A DNA stretch of 64,000 nt from an uncultured Armatimonadota bacterium (GCA_903904815.1 CAIVDU010000085.1:1-64000), one strand, 5' to 3'; positions 43,317 through 52,457 are shown, numbered from the stretch's first letter. A program made the numbers and translations. Notes: generated by a model from the letters alone, not told the origin.

Positions 43317-43402
43317 ATCGCGAATAGTTACAATTTCTTAACATTCAAGAACACGTATTTTTATCCGTTTTGCCAGCTTGCAATTCTACTGAGGATGTTG
43401 TT

Positions 43403-44446
43403 ATGCAAAAGCTGGCAAAGCTCTCGTACCTCTCGCTCGCCGTAGTCGCGAGCCTTTCCCTTTCCGGCTGTGGAGGAGGATCTGCAGCGTCGGCCACTGC
43501 AAGCGCGAGCAAATACCTCGGCACCCAAGCTCCCGGAGACGTTTGGTCATGGCAGCTGAACGACACCACGTTCTCCGCGTCCAACAACACTCTGGGTACT
43601 CACTATTCAGGCGCTAAGTCACTTTTGTCGACCGGCTTCCTCAAACTCACCGTAACCGCCACCGATGACACCGGACTCACGACGGGTTCCTCGGCCTACG
43701 CTCTGGAGTTTCCAGGAACCGCGCTGATGATCAAACCAGCTGGTTCGGACACTAAGGCCCCGATCGTAGCTGGAAGTCTGGGCACCAATCCATCCGGACC
43801 TCAAGTCAGCTTCAACTTCGTGACCGTTCCCAGCTCGACGTTTGATTCGGTGAACGACCAAGCCTACGGGCATGTGACCTTCACCGTCACCGGAAATGCC
43901 TATGACGGCACATCCCACCGATGGGCGATCGATGGAACCGCCCTTTCGGACGGCCCTAGCAACTTCACCGGCGCGAACGGCCTGATGACCGACACCGATA
44001 ACAACGCCACCGGAGCAATGACTCCATCTGGAGTGTGCGTTCTGGACTACGGTCCCGGCGCAGGTGGCGTCATCGGCGTCAAGCAGCCAAGCGCCAACGT
44101 AGACTGGAGCGACTTCAGCTCTAAGAGCTTCCGTGGATTCTTGATCAACAGTGGCAAGACTCAATGCGTCGCCGTCACGCCAAACGGAGACGGCACTCTC
44201 CATGGTGATGGCTACGCCATGGGAACGGGAGTCGAGACGGGAACATTTGACGGCGGCGGCGGCGTGACCATCAGCTTCCAGTCGCAACCTAATCCCGGAA
44301 TCGTGAAAATCGGAGTTGCCCCTTCTGGCGGCGGATCCCCAGAGATCATCGCGGCCGCGATCAACCAGGTCAACGGCAAATACATGCTGTTCGGATTTGG
44401 TTACGGCAGCGGTAAGGGATACAACGTCATCCTGGTTCAGCAGTAG
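43403..44446 (+). CDS. Large lipoprotein of unknown function
   Basis: 347 residues from the ATG that begins a lipoprotein signal (MQKLAKLSYLSLAVVASLSL, lipobox LSGC at about 20-23); a start 11 codons earlier would add a polar tail. A Gly/Ser/Ala-rich linker follows the Cys (GGGSAASATASASKYLG). The body is Gly/Thr/Asp-rich beta structure (FSASNNTLGTHYSGAKSLLS, FDGGGGVTISFQSQP, YMLFGFGYGSGKG), looking like an extracellular surface protein. No family recognised. A GAGG element before the ATG supports the start, and a hairpin follows. Confidence 0.75.
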   Translation: MQKLAKLSYLSLAVVASLSLSGCGGGSAASATASASKYLGTQAPGDVWSWQLNDTTFSASNNTLGTHYSGAKSLLSTGFLKLTVTATDDTGLTTGSSAYALEFPGTALMIKPAGSDTKAPIVAGSLGTNPSGPQVSFNFVTVPSSTFDSVNDQAYGHVTFTVTGNAYDGTSHRWAIDGTALSDGPSNFTGANGLMTDTDNNATGAMTPSGVCVLDYGPGAGGVIGVKQPSANVDWSDFSSKSFRGFLINSGKTQCVAVTPNGDGTLHGDGYAMGTGVETGTFDGGGGVTISFQSQPNPGIVKIGVAPSGGGSPEIIAAAINQVNGKYMLFGFGYGSGKGYNVILVQQ

Positions 44447-44472
44447 CCGAATAAGCACTTCAACGAGTCAAA

Positions 44473-44504
44473 GCGGTTTCCTCCCACTCGTGGAAGGAAA
44501 CCGC
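44473..44504 (+). terminator. Hairpin after the lipoprotein gene
   Basis: Ten perfect base pairs (GCGGTTTCCT with AGGAAACCGC) closed by a 12-base loop, followed by TCATTGTTTGC. The T-rich tail is weak, but position and stem fit a terminator 26 bases after the stop. Confidence 0.6.
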
Positions 44505-44547
44505 TCATTGTTTGCAATTCATTGGCGAAGATGATGGAAATGCTGCG

Positions 44548-44553
44548 TAGACT
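44548..44553 (+). promoter_or_regulatory. -10 box (TAGACT), leaderless-type
   Basis: TAGACT with 9 bases to the ATG at 44563. Confidence 0.4.
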
Positions 44554-44562
44554 CACGATGAC

Positions 44563-45198
44563 ATGCGTGTAACCATCTTGGGAGCTACCGGCGGGACGGG
44601 ACAGATTCTAGTTAACAAGGCCTTGGTGAAAGGCTACGAGGTCACTGTCCTGGCCCGGGACCCCTCCAAGGTATCGCCCAGGACCAACTTGACGATCGAA
44701 AAGGGCGACTCCCTTAACCGGGCCGATGTCAAACGTGCGGTTACCGGAAGCAAAGTCGTGCTCACCGCACTCGGCGGTCGAGATCTCAAAGCGAGCACGC
44801 TGCTGGAAGAATCGGCGAAAAACATTGTCAGTGCCATGGAAGAACTCGGAGTAAAGCGCCTCATCGTGCTTGGCGCCTCCGGCGCGTTGCACGATTCGAT
44901 GAAGCATCAGACATCTGGCCGAAAGCTCTTCTTCTGGATTATCCGAAATACTCTTCTCAAACACCCCATGCGGGATTCTGGAAATCAAGAGCGGATCGTA
45001 GAAGCAAGTACCCTCGACTACACCATCGTTCATCCACCTAGACTCATCGACGCGCCAGAAGTCGGGTCTTATCGCGTGGCCTTGGACGGTTTGCCTGCCG
45101 CCGGTCGCCAAATCTCAAGAGCGGATGTAGCCGAATTCATGATCTGCCAGGTCGAATCGAACGAGTTCGTCCGTCAGGGACCATACTTGTCGCTCTGA
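44563..45198 (+). CDS. NAD(P)-binding SDR-like (NmrA/YwnB-type) oxidoreductase
   Basis: 211 residues. It starts directly with the nucleotide-binding motif VTILGATGGTGQILVNKALVK (GxxGxxG), then VLARDPSKV and VKRLIVLGASGALHD, an atypical short-chain dehydrogenase fold without the YxxxK pair of classical enzymes. The C-terminus (LDYTIVHPPRLIDAPEVGSY and ISRADVAEFMICQV) is typical of the family. Members are redox sensors or reductases of unknown substrate. The preceding hairpin separates it from the lipoprotein gene. Confidence 0.88.
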   Translation: MRVTILGATGGTGQILVNKALVKGYEVTVLARDPSKVSPRTNLTIEKGDSLNRADVKRAVTGSKVVLTALGGRDLKASTLLEESAKNIVSAMEELGVKRLIVLGASGALHDSMKHQTSGRKLFFWIIRNTLLKHPMRDSGNQERIVEASTLDYTIVHPPRLIDAPEVGSYRVALDGLPAAGRQISRADVAEFMICQVESNEFVRQGPYLSL

Positions 45199-45252
45199 CC
45201 CGTGGTTCCACTCAGGCCGGCCCCGTAGCTCCATGGTTCAACAAGGAGTCGG

Positions 45253-45258
45253 TATTCT
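45253..45258 (+). promoter_or_regulatory. -10 box (TATTCT), leaderless-type
   Basis: TATTCT with 6 bases to the ATG of the GH127 gene. An AAGGAG at 45242-45247 lies too far upstream (17 bases) to work as a Shine-Dalgarno. Confidence 0.45.
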
Positions 45259-45264
45259 CTCTTC

Positions 45265-47169
45265 ATGCCGTTTCAACGTCGCATGCGCAGTCTTCCCCTC
45301 TCCCAGATTCGGCTGACCGATCCTTTTTGGACAAACTGGCAGAAGACCTTAGTGGACTCGACGTTACCAGCGATTTACAAGCAGCTAGAAGAAACCCACC
45401 GCTTAAGCAATTTTCGCCGCGCGGCCGGTCTTGAAGAGGGTGGCTTCGAGGGCAAGTTCTGGTTTGACGATAGCGACGTCTACAAGTACCTCGAAGCAGC
45501 CGCCTACGGATTGGCCATCAAGAAGAGCCCAGTTGTACGAAAGCAGGTTGACGACACGATTTCCCTCGTCTTGGCTGCGCAACAGCCCGACGGATACCTC
45601 AACACCTTTTTCCAGCTCAAGCACCCGGACCTAAAATACCGAAACCTCCACACGATGCACGAAATGTATTGCGGTGGGCACTTCATTGAAGCAGCCGTGG
45701 CCTTCGCCGAAAGTTTGGGGGAGAAGAAACTCCTAGTCGGCGCAATCAAGTATGCCGATCATCTTCTCAACACCTTCGGGCCCGAAAAGAGGCGAGGTTA
45801 CTGTGGCCATGAAGAGATTGAATTGGCACTCATCCGACTCTCAGACGTCACTAAGCAAGCTAAATATCGAGAACTCGCCCACTGGATGATCGAAGCCAGA
45901 GGTCATTCCCCTTCTCCCTACATTGAGGAACTCGCAGACCAAGAATCGCACGCGCTTTCCCCCTGGGCCCGCGGAATGCTTCTCCAGCAAGAGCGCTATA
46001 CCGGAGAGTATTTCCAGGACCATGCCCCCATCCGGGAACACGACAAAATCGTGGGACACGCCGTTCGGGCAATGTATCTTTACATTGCCGCCGCCGATCT
46101 CGCGGCGGATGCAGCCGACGAGAAGCTTGATACGGCGCTCGAGACGATCTGGACAAACCTGGTGTCCCGCCGGATGTATGTGACCGGAGGAATAGGCCCG
46201 AGTTCCAAGAACGAAGGATTTACCGAGGACTTCGACCTTCCGAACTTGAGCGCGTACGCCGAGACCTGCGCCGCGTGCGGACTAGTCTTTTGGGGTCAGG
46301 CCATGCTCCAAGCCACCGCCAACGCTGAGTATGCGGACGTGATGGAACGGGCATTGTACAACGGCGCCCTGGCTGGAATCTCTCTCACCGGCGACAAATT
46401 CTTCTACGACAACCCGCTCGAGAGCCGAGGCACGCACGACCGAACGCCATGGTTTGGCTGCGCCTGCTGCCCTCCCAACATTGCCCGCTTGATCGGATCA
46501 CTAGGTAAGTACGTTGCCGGCGTGAACGACTCGGCCTTCTACCTTCACATACCGGTAGGTTTGGACGTGACCACCCGCTTGGGTGGTGTGAACACAAAGA
46601 TCGAAGTAAAGTCGAACTATCCTTGGTCCGGTGAGATTGAAATCACGGTGTCCCCTGAAAAGCCAACCGACTTTGAACTGCTGGTCCGCATCCCCGATTG
46701 GGCCGATGACGTGTCCACCGATTTAGTGAACTCGGAGGATGAGGCGGATTACGAAAGCGGTTATGTCAGGTTCGCCCGCAGGTGGAAAGCGGGAGACGTG
46801 GTGAAAGTTGATTTTGGAATTCAGCCGAGATGGGTCGAGTCCGATCCTCGAGTCCGTGACAATCTCGGCAGGATCGCCCTGACCTACGGGCCATTAATCT
46901 ATGCCGCCGAAGAGCATGATCTTGGCTTCGCCCCGCAGCTTCTCTCGGTAGACCCTGAACTTGAAGTCGAAGTAACCGAGTCCGACATCCTCGGCGGAAT
47001 CAAGCTGCTTGCCACCGAAGCAATTTCGGAACGCGAGGACTTTGTAGAGGGCTTGTATGCCGAGGTAGGAACCACCGGAGTTAGAGAAAACGACGCCAAG
47101 TTTATTCCCTACTACGCTTGGAACAATCGCGGACCAAACTCAATGCAGGTTTGGGTTCGGAAAGGCTAA
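45265..47169 (+). CDS. Beta-L-arabinofuranosidase, GH127
   Basis: 634 residues, the usual length. The (alpha/alpha)6 barrel carries the zinc-thiolate active site known from Bifidobacterium HypBA1: Glu333 and Cys335 (YAETCAACGL), Cys399, Cys401 and Cys402 (FGCACCPPN). Cys401 is the likely nucleophile and Glu317 (SKNEGF) aligns with the acid/base. C-terminal beta domains follow from about 420. No signal peptide, so it works on arabinose-containing fragments inside the cell. It overlaps functionally with the GH140-type enzyme and is followed by DUF218 and LacI-type genes, which together look like a plant-glycan utilisation locus. Confidence 0.95.
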   Translation: MPFQRRMRSLPLSQIRLTDPFWTNWQKTLVDSTLPAIYKQLEETHRLSNFRRAAGLEEGGFEGKFWFDDSDVYKYLEAAAYGLAIKKSPVVRKQVDDTISLVLAAQQPDGYLNTFFQLKHPDLKYRNLHTMHEMYCGGHFIEAAVAFAESLGEKKLLVGAIKYADHLLNTFGPEKRRGYCGHEEIELALIRLSDVTKQAKYRELAHWMIEARGHSPSPYIEELADQESHALSPWARGMLLQQERYTGEYFQDHAPIREHDKIVGHAVRAMYLYIAAADLAADAADEKLDTALETIWTNLVSRRMYVTGGIGPSSKNEGFTEDFDLPNLSAYAETCAACGLVFWGQAMLQATANAEYADVMERALYNGALAGISLTGDKFFYDNPLESRGTHDRTPWFGCACCPPNIARLIGSLGKYVAGVNDSAFYLHIPVGLDVTTRLGGVNTKIEVKSNYPWSGEIEITVSPEKPTDFELLVRIPDWADDVSTDLVNSEDEADYESGYVRFARRWKAGDVVKVDFGIQPRWVESDPRVRDNLGRIALTYGPLIYAAEEHDLGFAPQLLSVDPELEVEVTESDILGGIKLLATEAISEREDFVEGLYAEVGTTGVRENDAKFIPYYAWNNRGPNSMQVWVRKG

Positions 47170-47184
47170 GGAAGGGTCATCGCC

Positions 47185-47940
47185 GTGCCCATCATAGACG
47201 ACCTCAATCTCGTTTCTCAATTTTTGGCTCGGCGCGATCCAATGCCTCCGACAAAGTTACATGGTCCGCTGGATGCGATCGTGTTGCTCGGCAGCAGTTG
47301 CCTCAAATCGATTCAAGTCGCCAGCAAAGCCCTTGCGATGGGGATGTCAAAGAAGATCGTGGTTTCGGGTGGACTTGGCCACTCCACATCCTTCCTGGTT
47401 AAAAACGTAAAGGCTCGCGCGGATCTGAAAGACATTCACACCGACAACCGACCAGAAGCCGACATCTTAGCCGACATTTTGGTTCAGCGGTTTGGAGTTA
47501 ACGCGTCCACTCTCATCGTGGAAAACGTCTCCACGAACTGCGGCGCGAACGCCTGGGAAACAAAGCGCGTGCTTCATACGATGGGAATCGAGCTAAACAG
47601 TGCGATCCTTATTCAAGACCCCACCATGCAAAGAAGAACGCACGCTTCGTTTGAACGAGCTTGGCGAGGAGAAAGAGTCCCACTCTTTGTGAGCTACGCC
47701 CCCTTCGTCCCCGAAGTGATTGAGCACGATGGAGAACTCATCCTGTCCAACGGAGACGATGCTTGGGACTACTCGCGCTTTGTGTCCCTCGTTCTCGGCG
47801 AGATTCCTCGCATACTCGATTCGTCGAGCGGATACGGCCCGCTCGGCGCGGACTACATCGAACACGTGGACATTCCGATCACCGTATTAGAGGCTCACGA
47901 ACGCTTAACCGGAGCGTTCCCCCAATTGATCAGAGCCTGA
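47185..47940 (+). CDS. YdcF/ElyC-family DUF218 protein
   Basis: 251 residues starting at GTG, with GGAAGGG 12 bases upstream (from 47170). The DUF218 fold covers about 28-190: GPLDAIVLLGSSC, MGMSKKIVVSGGLGHS, then SEADILADILVQRF-like PEADILADILVQRFG and VENVSTNCGANAWETKRVL, ILIQDPTMQRRTHASFERA. E. coli YdcF binds S-adenosylmethionine-like ligands and ElyC affects envelope polymer synthesis. No membrane anchor is present. It lies 15 bases after the GH127 gene and is probably co-transcribed, so a role in sugar metabolism is possible but unproven. Confidence 0.85.
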   Translation: MPIIDDLNLVSQFLARRDPMPPTKLHGPLDAIVLLGSSCLKSIQVASKALAMGMSKKIVVSGGLGHSTSFLVKNVKARADLKDIHTDNRPEADILADILVQRFGVNASTLIVENVSTNCGANAWETKRVLHTMGIELNSAILIQDPTMQRRTHASFERAWRGERVPLFVSYAPFVPEVIEHDGELILSNGDDAWDYSRFVSLVLGEIPRILDSSSGYGPLGADYIEHVDIPITVLEAHERLTGAFPQLIRA

Positions 47941-47954
47941 GTCTCAAGATCTAC

Positions 47955-48991
47955 TTACGCTCGAGCGGCAGTTGACTCTCGCACAACCAGCTGAGGCTTC
48001 ATAATCACTTGCGGCTCGGCAATCTCGTTGCCGTCAATGAGATCTGCCAACATTTTTAAGCCATACGCGGCGATTTCCGCGATCGGTTGCTGAACGGTCG
48101 TCAAGGGCGGCTTCGTAAAGTTCGACCTCAACGAGTTGTCGTAACCAACGATCGAAAGATCCTCCGGAATCGACAACCCGATTTCGGACGCAAGTTCCAA
48201 GAGTCGAACCGCGATCCCATCATAAAAGCAAAAGCATGCAGTGGGAGGGTTGTCGGACTGCAGCATGGTCATCGTCGACTGAAACTCTTCGCATGAAGAA
48301 CGTTCCCATAGCCCAGTGGGGCGTAGTTCCGGATCGGGCTCTACTCCAAACTCAGCGTGGGCCTGAAGGTAGCCCTGCAGACGTCGACCATAGCTTTCTA
48401 CCGATGTTTTGTATCCAAGGTAGGCAATTCTTCGGTGCCCAAGTTCAAGCAAGTGCTTGGTGGCGAGGTAACCACCGTAAACCGCATCCGAGTCCGCCCA
48501 CATTCCCCGCCCGTCTAGGCCCCTACAGAAAATAGAAACCGTTGGAAATCCCCTTTGGCTGAGGCTCTCGGCCAAGTGGTCATTTGCGTGGCGAAGCAGC
48601 AGAGCCCCATCAGCACGACCATCCGTGACCGCGAGAGTCTCTTCCGTCAACTCCTCGTGAATGCGCGTCTGTAGACAGATCTCGATTCCGCGAGGAATGC
48701 CTCGCTCATGATTCCGTCCATGGCCACGCCCATGAATCCAGTCCATGCCTGAAGGTAGTCGGTCCCGGGCATCACGATCTTGATGGCCCCCGTACGACCC
48801 GTCGCCAAGCTTTGGGCTAATGCATTCGGACGATAGTCAAGATCACGGGCAGCGTCCAAAATGCGTTGTTTCGTCGCTGCCGTTGCACGAAAGCCGCTAT
48901 CCTTCGGGCTCAGTACACGCGACGCAGCCGCCTTCGAGACACCGGCCATGTCGGCAACATCCTTAATAGTTACTCTGTTTCGGTTCGGCAC
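47955..48991 (-). pseudogene. LacI-family regulator with an internal frameshift
   Basis: A GTG start with strong Shine-Dalgarno (GGGAGG, 7 bases ahead) gives VTIKDVADMAGVSKAAASRVL, the LacI helix-turn-helix, then the hinge NALAQSLATGRTG and the sugar-binding core up to MDGIMSEA. Near 48690-48706 the frame breaks: the rest of the core (GIEICLQTRIHEELTEETLA, then TKHLLELGHRRIAYLGY, SIVGYDNSLRSNFTKPPLT) continues in the next frame to 47955. A single missing base would explain it; no homopolymer is present at the break. Either a mutated gene or a sequence error. It converges on the glycosidase operon, which it probably controlled. Confidence 0.85.
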
Positions 48992-49147
48992 TCTCCCGCC
49001 TCCCAACGCATAGATAGCCGTACAGCCACCTTGCCCGCGCCTATTGTACAGGAGATAAAACCTTAAAACTCCCCCAAGCAAGAACTCTGAGCAATCTTTG
49101 CGATACTCGTACGGTACGAATCCCCCGCTCAAAACGTAATTAAAAGC

Positions 49148-49426
49148 GTGACTCTCTTTTCTCGATTCAGAAAAAACCCAGAGTCAATTCCATCAGCGGG
49201 CCCGTTGTTCGAAGCGGTCGGGGATGCCATGGCAGACGTTCGCAGCTATGCCCAGTCGCACGGCGGAAGTATCGACCTCGTGTCGGTGACCGAGGAAGGC
49301 GTTGTCACCATTCGGTTCTCCGGAGCTTGTAGGGGTTGTCCTCTTTCCGGCATCACACTCAAGCTCGGAATCGAGGAACAGCTCAAAATTCGAGTCCCTG
49401 GTGTCAAAAAAGTAGTTGCCGCTTAA
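49148..49426 (+). CDS. NifU-like iron-sulfur scaffold protein
   Basis: 92 residues starting at GTG. It contains only the C-terminal NifU domain (Nfu): IDLVSVTEEGVVTIRFSGAC, then the cluster-binding pair CRGC (C-x-x-C) and SGITLKLGIEEQLK. Nfu proteins carry [4Fe-4S] clusters to apoproteins. The first 30 residues (FSRFRKNPESIPSAGPLFEA) are a linker without known function. No isc or suf genes are close. It points away from the lacI remnant and is followed by a bidirectional terminator. Confidence 0.92.
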   Translation: MTLFSRFRKNPESIPSAGPLFEAVGDAMADVRSYAQSHGGSIDLVSVTEEGVVTIRFSGACRGCPLSGITLKLGIEEQLKIRVPGVKKVVAA

Positions 49427-49447
49427 CTGGAACCGGCAAAGACACAC

Positions 49448-49495
49448 AAAAAAACGGCTCTCGTTCGTCGACGAGAGCCGTTCAGGTTTTAGTTT
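49448..49495. terminator. Bidirectional rho-independent terminator
   Basis: A 12-bp stem (AACGGCTCTCGT with ACGAGAGCCGTT, 49453-49482) with a 6-base loop. On the minus strand it is followed by seven T residues, strong for the gene at 49524-50075. On the plus strand CAGGTTTTAGTTT follows, suitable for the NifU-like gene. Confidence 0.9.
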
Positions 49496-49523
49496 ACTCA
49501 CCCACGAAGCCGCTAAGGGCTTG

Positions 49524-50075
49524 TTAGCCTCGGCCACCATTGAGATAGGGAGTCCAGCGAGATGGAGGAAGGTGGACCAACTCCGCAATCCTTGATGCAA
49601 AGAAACCGACAGAATCGCCGAACTGGTGTACGGTCAGAGTCGGAACCGAACCGGAAGCGATCGGTCCGAGCTTAGCCACGGTTCCCCATGCGATCAACTT
49701 TTCTAGTTTGGGTCTCGCCGCCGGGTCCTTCAGAGTGATTTCGCTCGCATCAAATTTGACCTTTGGGGGAGTGTATTTGAACGACGACTTGTATTCGACA
49801 AAGATACGATTGAATTCCGAGACCACCTCGGAGCGAGTAAGCGGCGCGCTTGATTCAGCAATACCCACCTTAGGAGAAGAGACGAGGTTGAGGCCGCGAG
49901 AGAGCAGAGTCTCTAACCGAACGAAAACCGCGTGACCTTCCGCCTTTGTTACGGGAACGGTGTCCTTCTGGGCGCTCGGCGGCGCCAAGCGTCGAGGCTT
50001 GACCGGATGCTGCTGCGCATCCGCTGTCCCCGTGACTCCCAACACTAGGGCAAAAATCCATGCTGATTTCTTCAT
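49524..50075 (-). CDS. Secreted protein, possible S-layer-homology-like domain
   Basis: 183 residues. Signal peptide (SAWIFALVLGVTGTADAQ) with cleavage near residue 20, then a basic Pro-rich segment. Residues about 80-175 (LTRSEVVSEFNRIFVEY, then KDPAARPKLEKLIAWGTVA and PTLTVHQFGDSVGFFASRIA) resemble the helix-turn pattern of S-layer-homology repeats used to attach proteins to the cell wall or outer layer. The match is weak. It overlaps mreB by four bases (ATGA) and is thus part of the murA-mreB transcript, which fits an envelope role. It replaces the mreC/mreD genes usually found there. Confidence 0.7.
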   Translation of the reverse strand: MKKSAWIFALVLGVTGTADAQQHPVKPRRLAPPSAQKDTVPVTKAEGHAVFVRLETLLSRGLNLVSSPKVGIAESSAPLTRSEVVSEFNRIFVEYKSSFKYTPPKVKFDASEITLKDPAARPKLEKLIAWGTVAKLGPIASGSVPTLTVHQFGDSVGFFASRIAELVHLPPSRWTPYLNGGRG

Positions 50076-51091
50076 ACTTCGCTCACTGCGCCGCTCATCT
50101 TGATCGCGTCCATATTTTCCAGGGCTCGACCAGTGCCGATGGCAACACAGTTTAGCGCGTTGTCCGCAACCCTAACAGGTATATCGGTAACGCTATTCAA
50201 TAACCTATCTAATCCGCGAAGAAGTGCTCCACCACCAGTGAGGGTTATTCCCCGCTCAATCACATCACTGCCAAGTTCAGGTGGGGTTTCTTCCAGGACC
50301 GTGCAAAGCTTTTCGGCGATTTGACGAACCGGCTCGCTCAGTGCCTCGCGAATCTCTTCGCTCGTAATCTCTACGCTCTTCGGCAACCCAGCTACCAAGT
50401 CTCGACCGCGAATTTCCATTCGAAGCTCTTGTTGGAGAGGGAACGCCGAGCCAATTTTGATTTTGATTTCCTCGGCGGTAGGATCTCCGATCATCAAGTT
50501 GTACGCGTTTCGGACGTGTCGTATGATCGCCTCATCCAGCTTGTTGCCACCCAAACGCAAACTTTGGGAAAGCACGATCCCTCCGAGGGAGATCACGGCA
50601 ATATCCGTCGTTCCGCCGCCGATATCGACGACCATGTTTCCGCCTGGCGATGAGATGGGCAACCCAGCTCCGATTGCAGCTGCCATCGGCTCTTCAATGG
50701 TTTCCGCCGTGCCGGCTCCCGCTTCTTTAGCCGCTTGAATAACGGCTCGACGTTCAACGTTGGTAACGCCGCTAGGGACACATACAAGCGTGGTGGGCTT
50801 GAACCGAATGGGGAACCTACTGCCACACGTCTTCGCGATGATGTACTCCAACATCTTGAGCGTGGTGGTGTAGTCCGCGATCACTCCGTCCTTGAGGGGA
50901 CGGATCGCCGTAATGTTGCCAGGAGTTCTTCCGAGCATATCCCGCGCTTCATTGCCGACCGCTAACACACGGCCCTGTTTGGCGCTGATCGCGACCACGG
51001 TGGGCTCAGAGAGCACAATGCCTTTGCCTCGACGGTAGACGAGTATATTCGCCGTGCCGAGGTCTATTCCGATTTCTGGTACGAACTTCAA
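50072..51091 (-). CDS. mreB: Rod-shape-determining protein MreB
   Basis: 339 residues starting at TTG. Actin-like motifs: EIGIDLGTANILVYRRGKGI (phosphate 1), VVDIGGGTTDIAVISLGGI (phosphate 2), and LTGGGALLRGLDRLL near the adenosine site. MreB forms membrane-bound filaments that guide peptidoglycan synthesis along the side wall. It is downstream of murA on the same strand with an 18-base gap and overlaps a secreted-protein gene instead of mreC. The TTG start gives the normal N-terminus. Confidence 0.96.
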   Translation of the reverse strand: MKFVPEIGIDLGTANILVYRRGKGIVLSEPTVVAISAKQGRVLAVGNEARDMLGRTPGNITAIRPLKDGVIADYTTTLKMLEYIIAKTCGSRFPIRFKPTTLVCVPSGVTNVERRAVIQAAKEAGAGTAETIEEPMAAAIGAGLPISSPGGNMVVDIGGGTTDIAVISLGGIVLSQSLRLGGNKLDEAIIRHVRNAYNLMIGDPTAEEIKIKIGSAFPLQQELRMEIRGRDLVAGLPKSVEITSEEIREALSEPVRQIAEKLCTVLEETPPELGSDVIERGITLTGGGALLRGLDRLLNSVTDIPVRVADNALNCVAIGTGRALENMDAIKMSGAVSEV

Positions 51092-51109
51092 AGAGACGCT
51101 ATTTCCGCC

Positions 51110-52387
51110 TTAGACCGGGACTTCCTGCTCTTCGGTGGGTACGCGCTTGATGACGCCACCGAGATCAGTTAATGTTTGCTCGAGCTTCTGGTAACCGCGG
51201 TCGATCCAGTGAATGTTCTTCACCAAGGTTTCGCCCTGAGCGGCGAGACCTGCCAGTACGAGAGCAGCTCCCGCCCTCAGATCGCTCGCCTCGACGCTTG
51301 CGCCGCTAAGCGAGTCCACACCAGTGATGATGGCACAGCTTCCACCTTCGAGGCGAATATTGGCGCCCATTCGATTTAATTCTTGGACATGGCCAATACG
51401 AGACTCATAAATCGTTTCTTCGATGACACTCGTGCCCTCGGCCAGCGTAAGAAGTGCGGCCATCGGCTGCTGCATGTCTGTAGGAAAGCCGGGATGGGGC
51501 ATCGTTCGCACCGTGAGAGCTTTGAGCCGGTCAGGAGCCTGCACCCGAACCCAGTCATGCCCTTCTGATACTTCAGCTCCAGCGTCGCGAAGCTTGCTTA
51601 TGACCGCAGCCTGATGCTCGGGCCGCAAGCCATTCACTCTAACGTCACCAGCCGTAATGGCCCCGGCCACGAGGTAGGTACCTGCCTGAATGCGATCCGC
51701 CTCGACTCGAAACTCCGAGGGCTGCAGAGCGCTTACGCCCTGTACCGTAATCACGCTTGTTCCTGCCCCTTCGATGCGAGCTCCACACGACTTGAGGAAG
51801 TCGGCAAGGGCAACAATTTCGGGCTCCATCGCGGCGTTGCGAATGACCGTGCATCCGCGAGCGAGAGTTGCCGTTGCCATAAGGTGCTGCGTTGCGCCGG
51901 CACTCGGCTTCTCCAGCAGCATGTCTGCGCCGACGAGAGCGTCTGTCTTGGCGCGGTACACGCCGTTTTGGAGCTCAATCGTTGCGCCCAGGGAGTTCAA
52001 TCCCTTGATGTGGTAGTCAACAGGACGGGCGCCGATTCGGCATCCCCCTGGAGCTGGGAGTTCCAACCTTCCGATTCGAGCAAGCAGTGGACCCAGTAAG
52101 TAGAAGGAGGTTCGTATCGAGCGAACCATCTCCTCGTCGGTCTCCGCCATTTCCAAGTGCGTTGCATCGATCGCCAGCGTTCCTTCGCTCCACTCGACCT
52201 TTGCACCGAATCTCTCGATCAGCTTGGCCTTTGTCCGGGTATCCGAAACGTCCGGTACGTTATGAAGGACGGTTAATCCATCCACCAACACAACCGACGA
52301 CAAGATCGCCAGAGCAGTGTTTTTACTGCCAGCGACGTCTACTTCCCCGACGAGGCGCTGACCTCCCTTAATAGCAAATGCACTCAT
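51110..52387 (-). CDS. murA: UDP-N-acetylglucosamine 1-carboxyvinyltransferase
   Basis: 425 residues from the ATG with AAGGAAGG five bases upstream; a start 12 codons earlier lacks a ribosome site. MurA adds enolpyruvate to UDP-GlcNAc, the first committed step of peptidoglycan synthesis. Motifs: LVGEVDVAGSKNTALAIL (Lys-Asn pair), PGGCRIGARPVDYHIKGL with catalytic Cys116, the type that reacts with fosfomycin, and PTDMQQPMAALLTLAEGTSV. Two inverted repeats lie 70-115 bases upstream. mreB and a secreted protein follow on the same strand. Confidence 0.97.
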   Translation of the reverse strand: MSAFAIKGGQRLVGEVDVAGSKNTALAILSSVVLVDGLTVLHNVPDVSDTRTKAKLIERFGAKVEWSEGTLAIDATHLEMAETDEEMVRSIRTSFYLLGPLLARIGRLELPAPGGCRIGARPVDYHIKGLNSLGATIELQNGVYRAKTDALVGADMLLEKPSAGATQHLMATATLARGCTVIRNAAMEPEIVALADFLKSCGARIEGAGTSVITVQGVSALQPSEFRVEADRIQAGTYLVAGAITAGDVRVNGLRPEHQAAVISKLRDAGAEVSEGHDWVRVQAPDRLKALTVRTMPHPGFPTDMQQPMAALLTLAEGTSVIEETIYESRIGHVQELNRMGANIRLEGGSCAIITGVDSLSGASVEASDLRAGAALVLAGLAAQGETLVKNIHWIDRGYQKLEQTLTDLGGVIKRVPTEEQEVPV

Positions 52388-52457
52388 TTGAACCTTCCTT
52401 CCGTGGCTGGTCCGGACCGACATCCAAATCGGTCGAACGAGACGACCAATAGTCTAC

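Noticed and set aside
43619-44458. 279-residue ORF opposite the large lipoprotein
   Set aside because: The plus-strand frame has a lipoprotein signal and Shine-Dalgarno; the opposite frame has neither.
49000-49132. Longer start of the LacI-type gene
   Set aside because: The GTG at 48991 has a strong Shine-Dalgarno and gives the standard LacI N-terminus.
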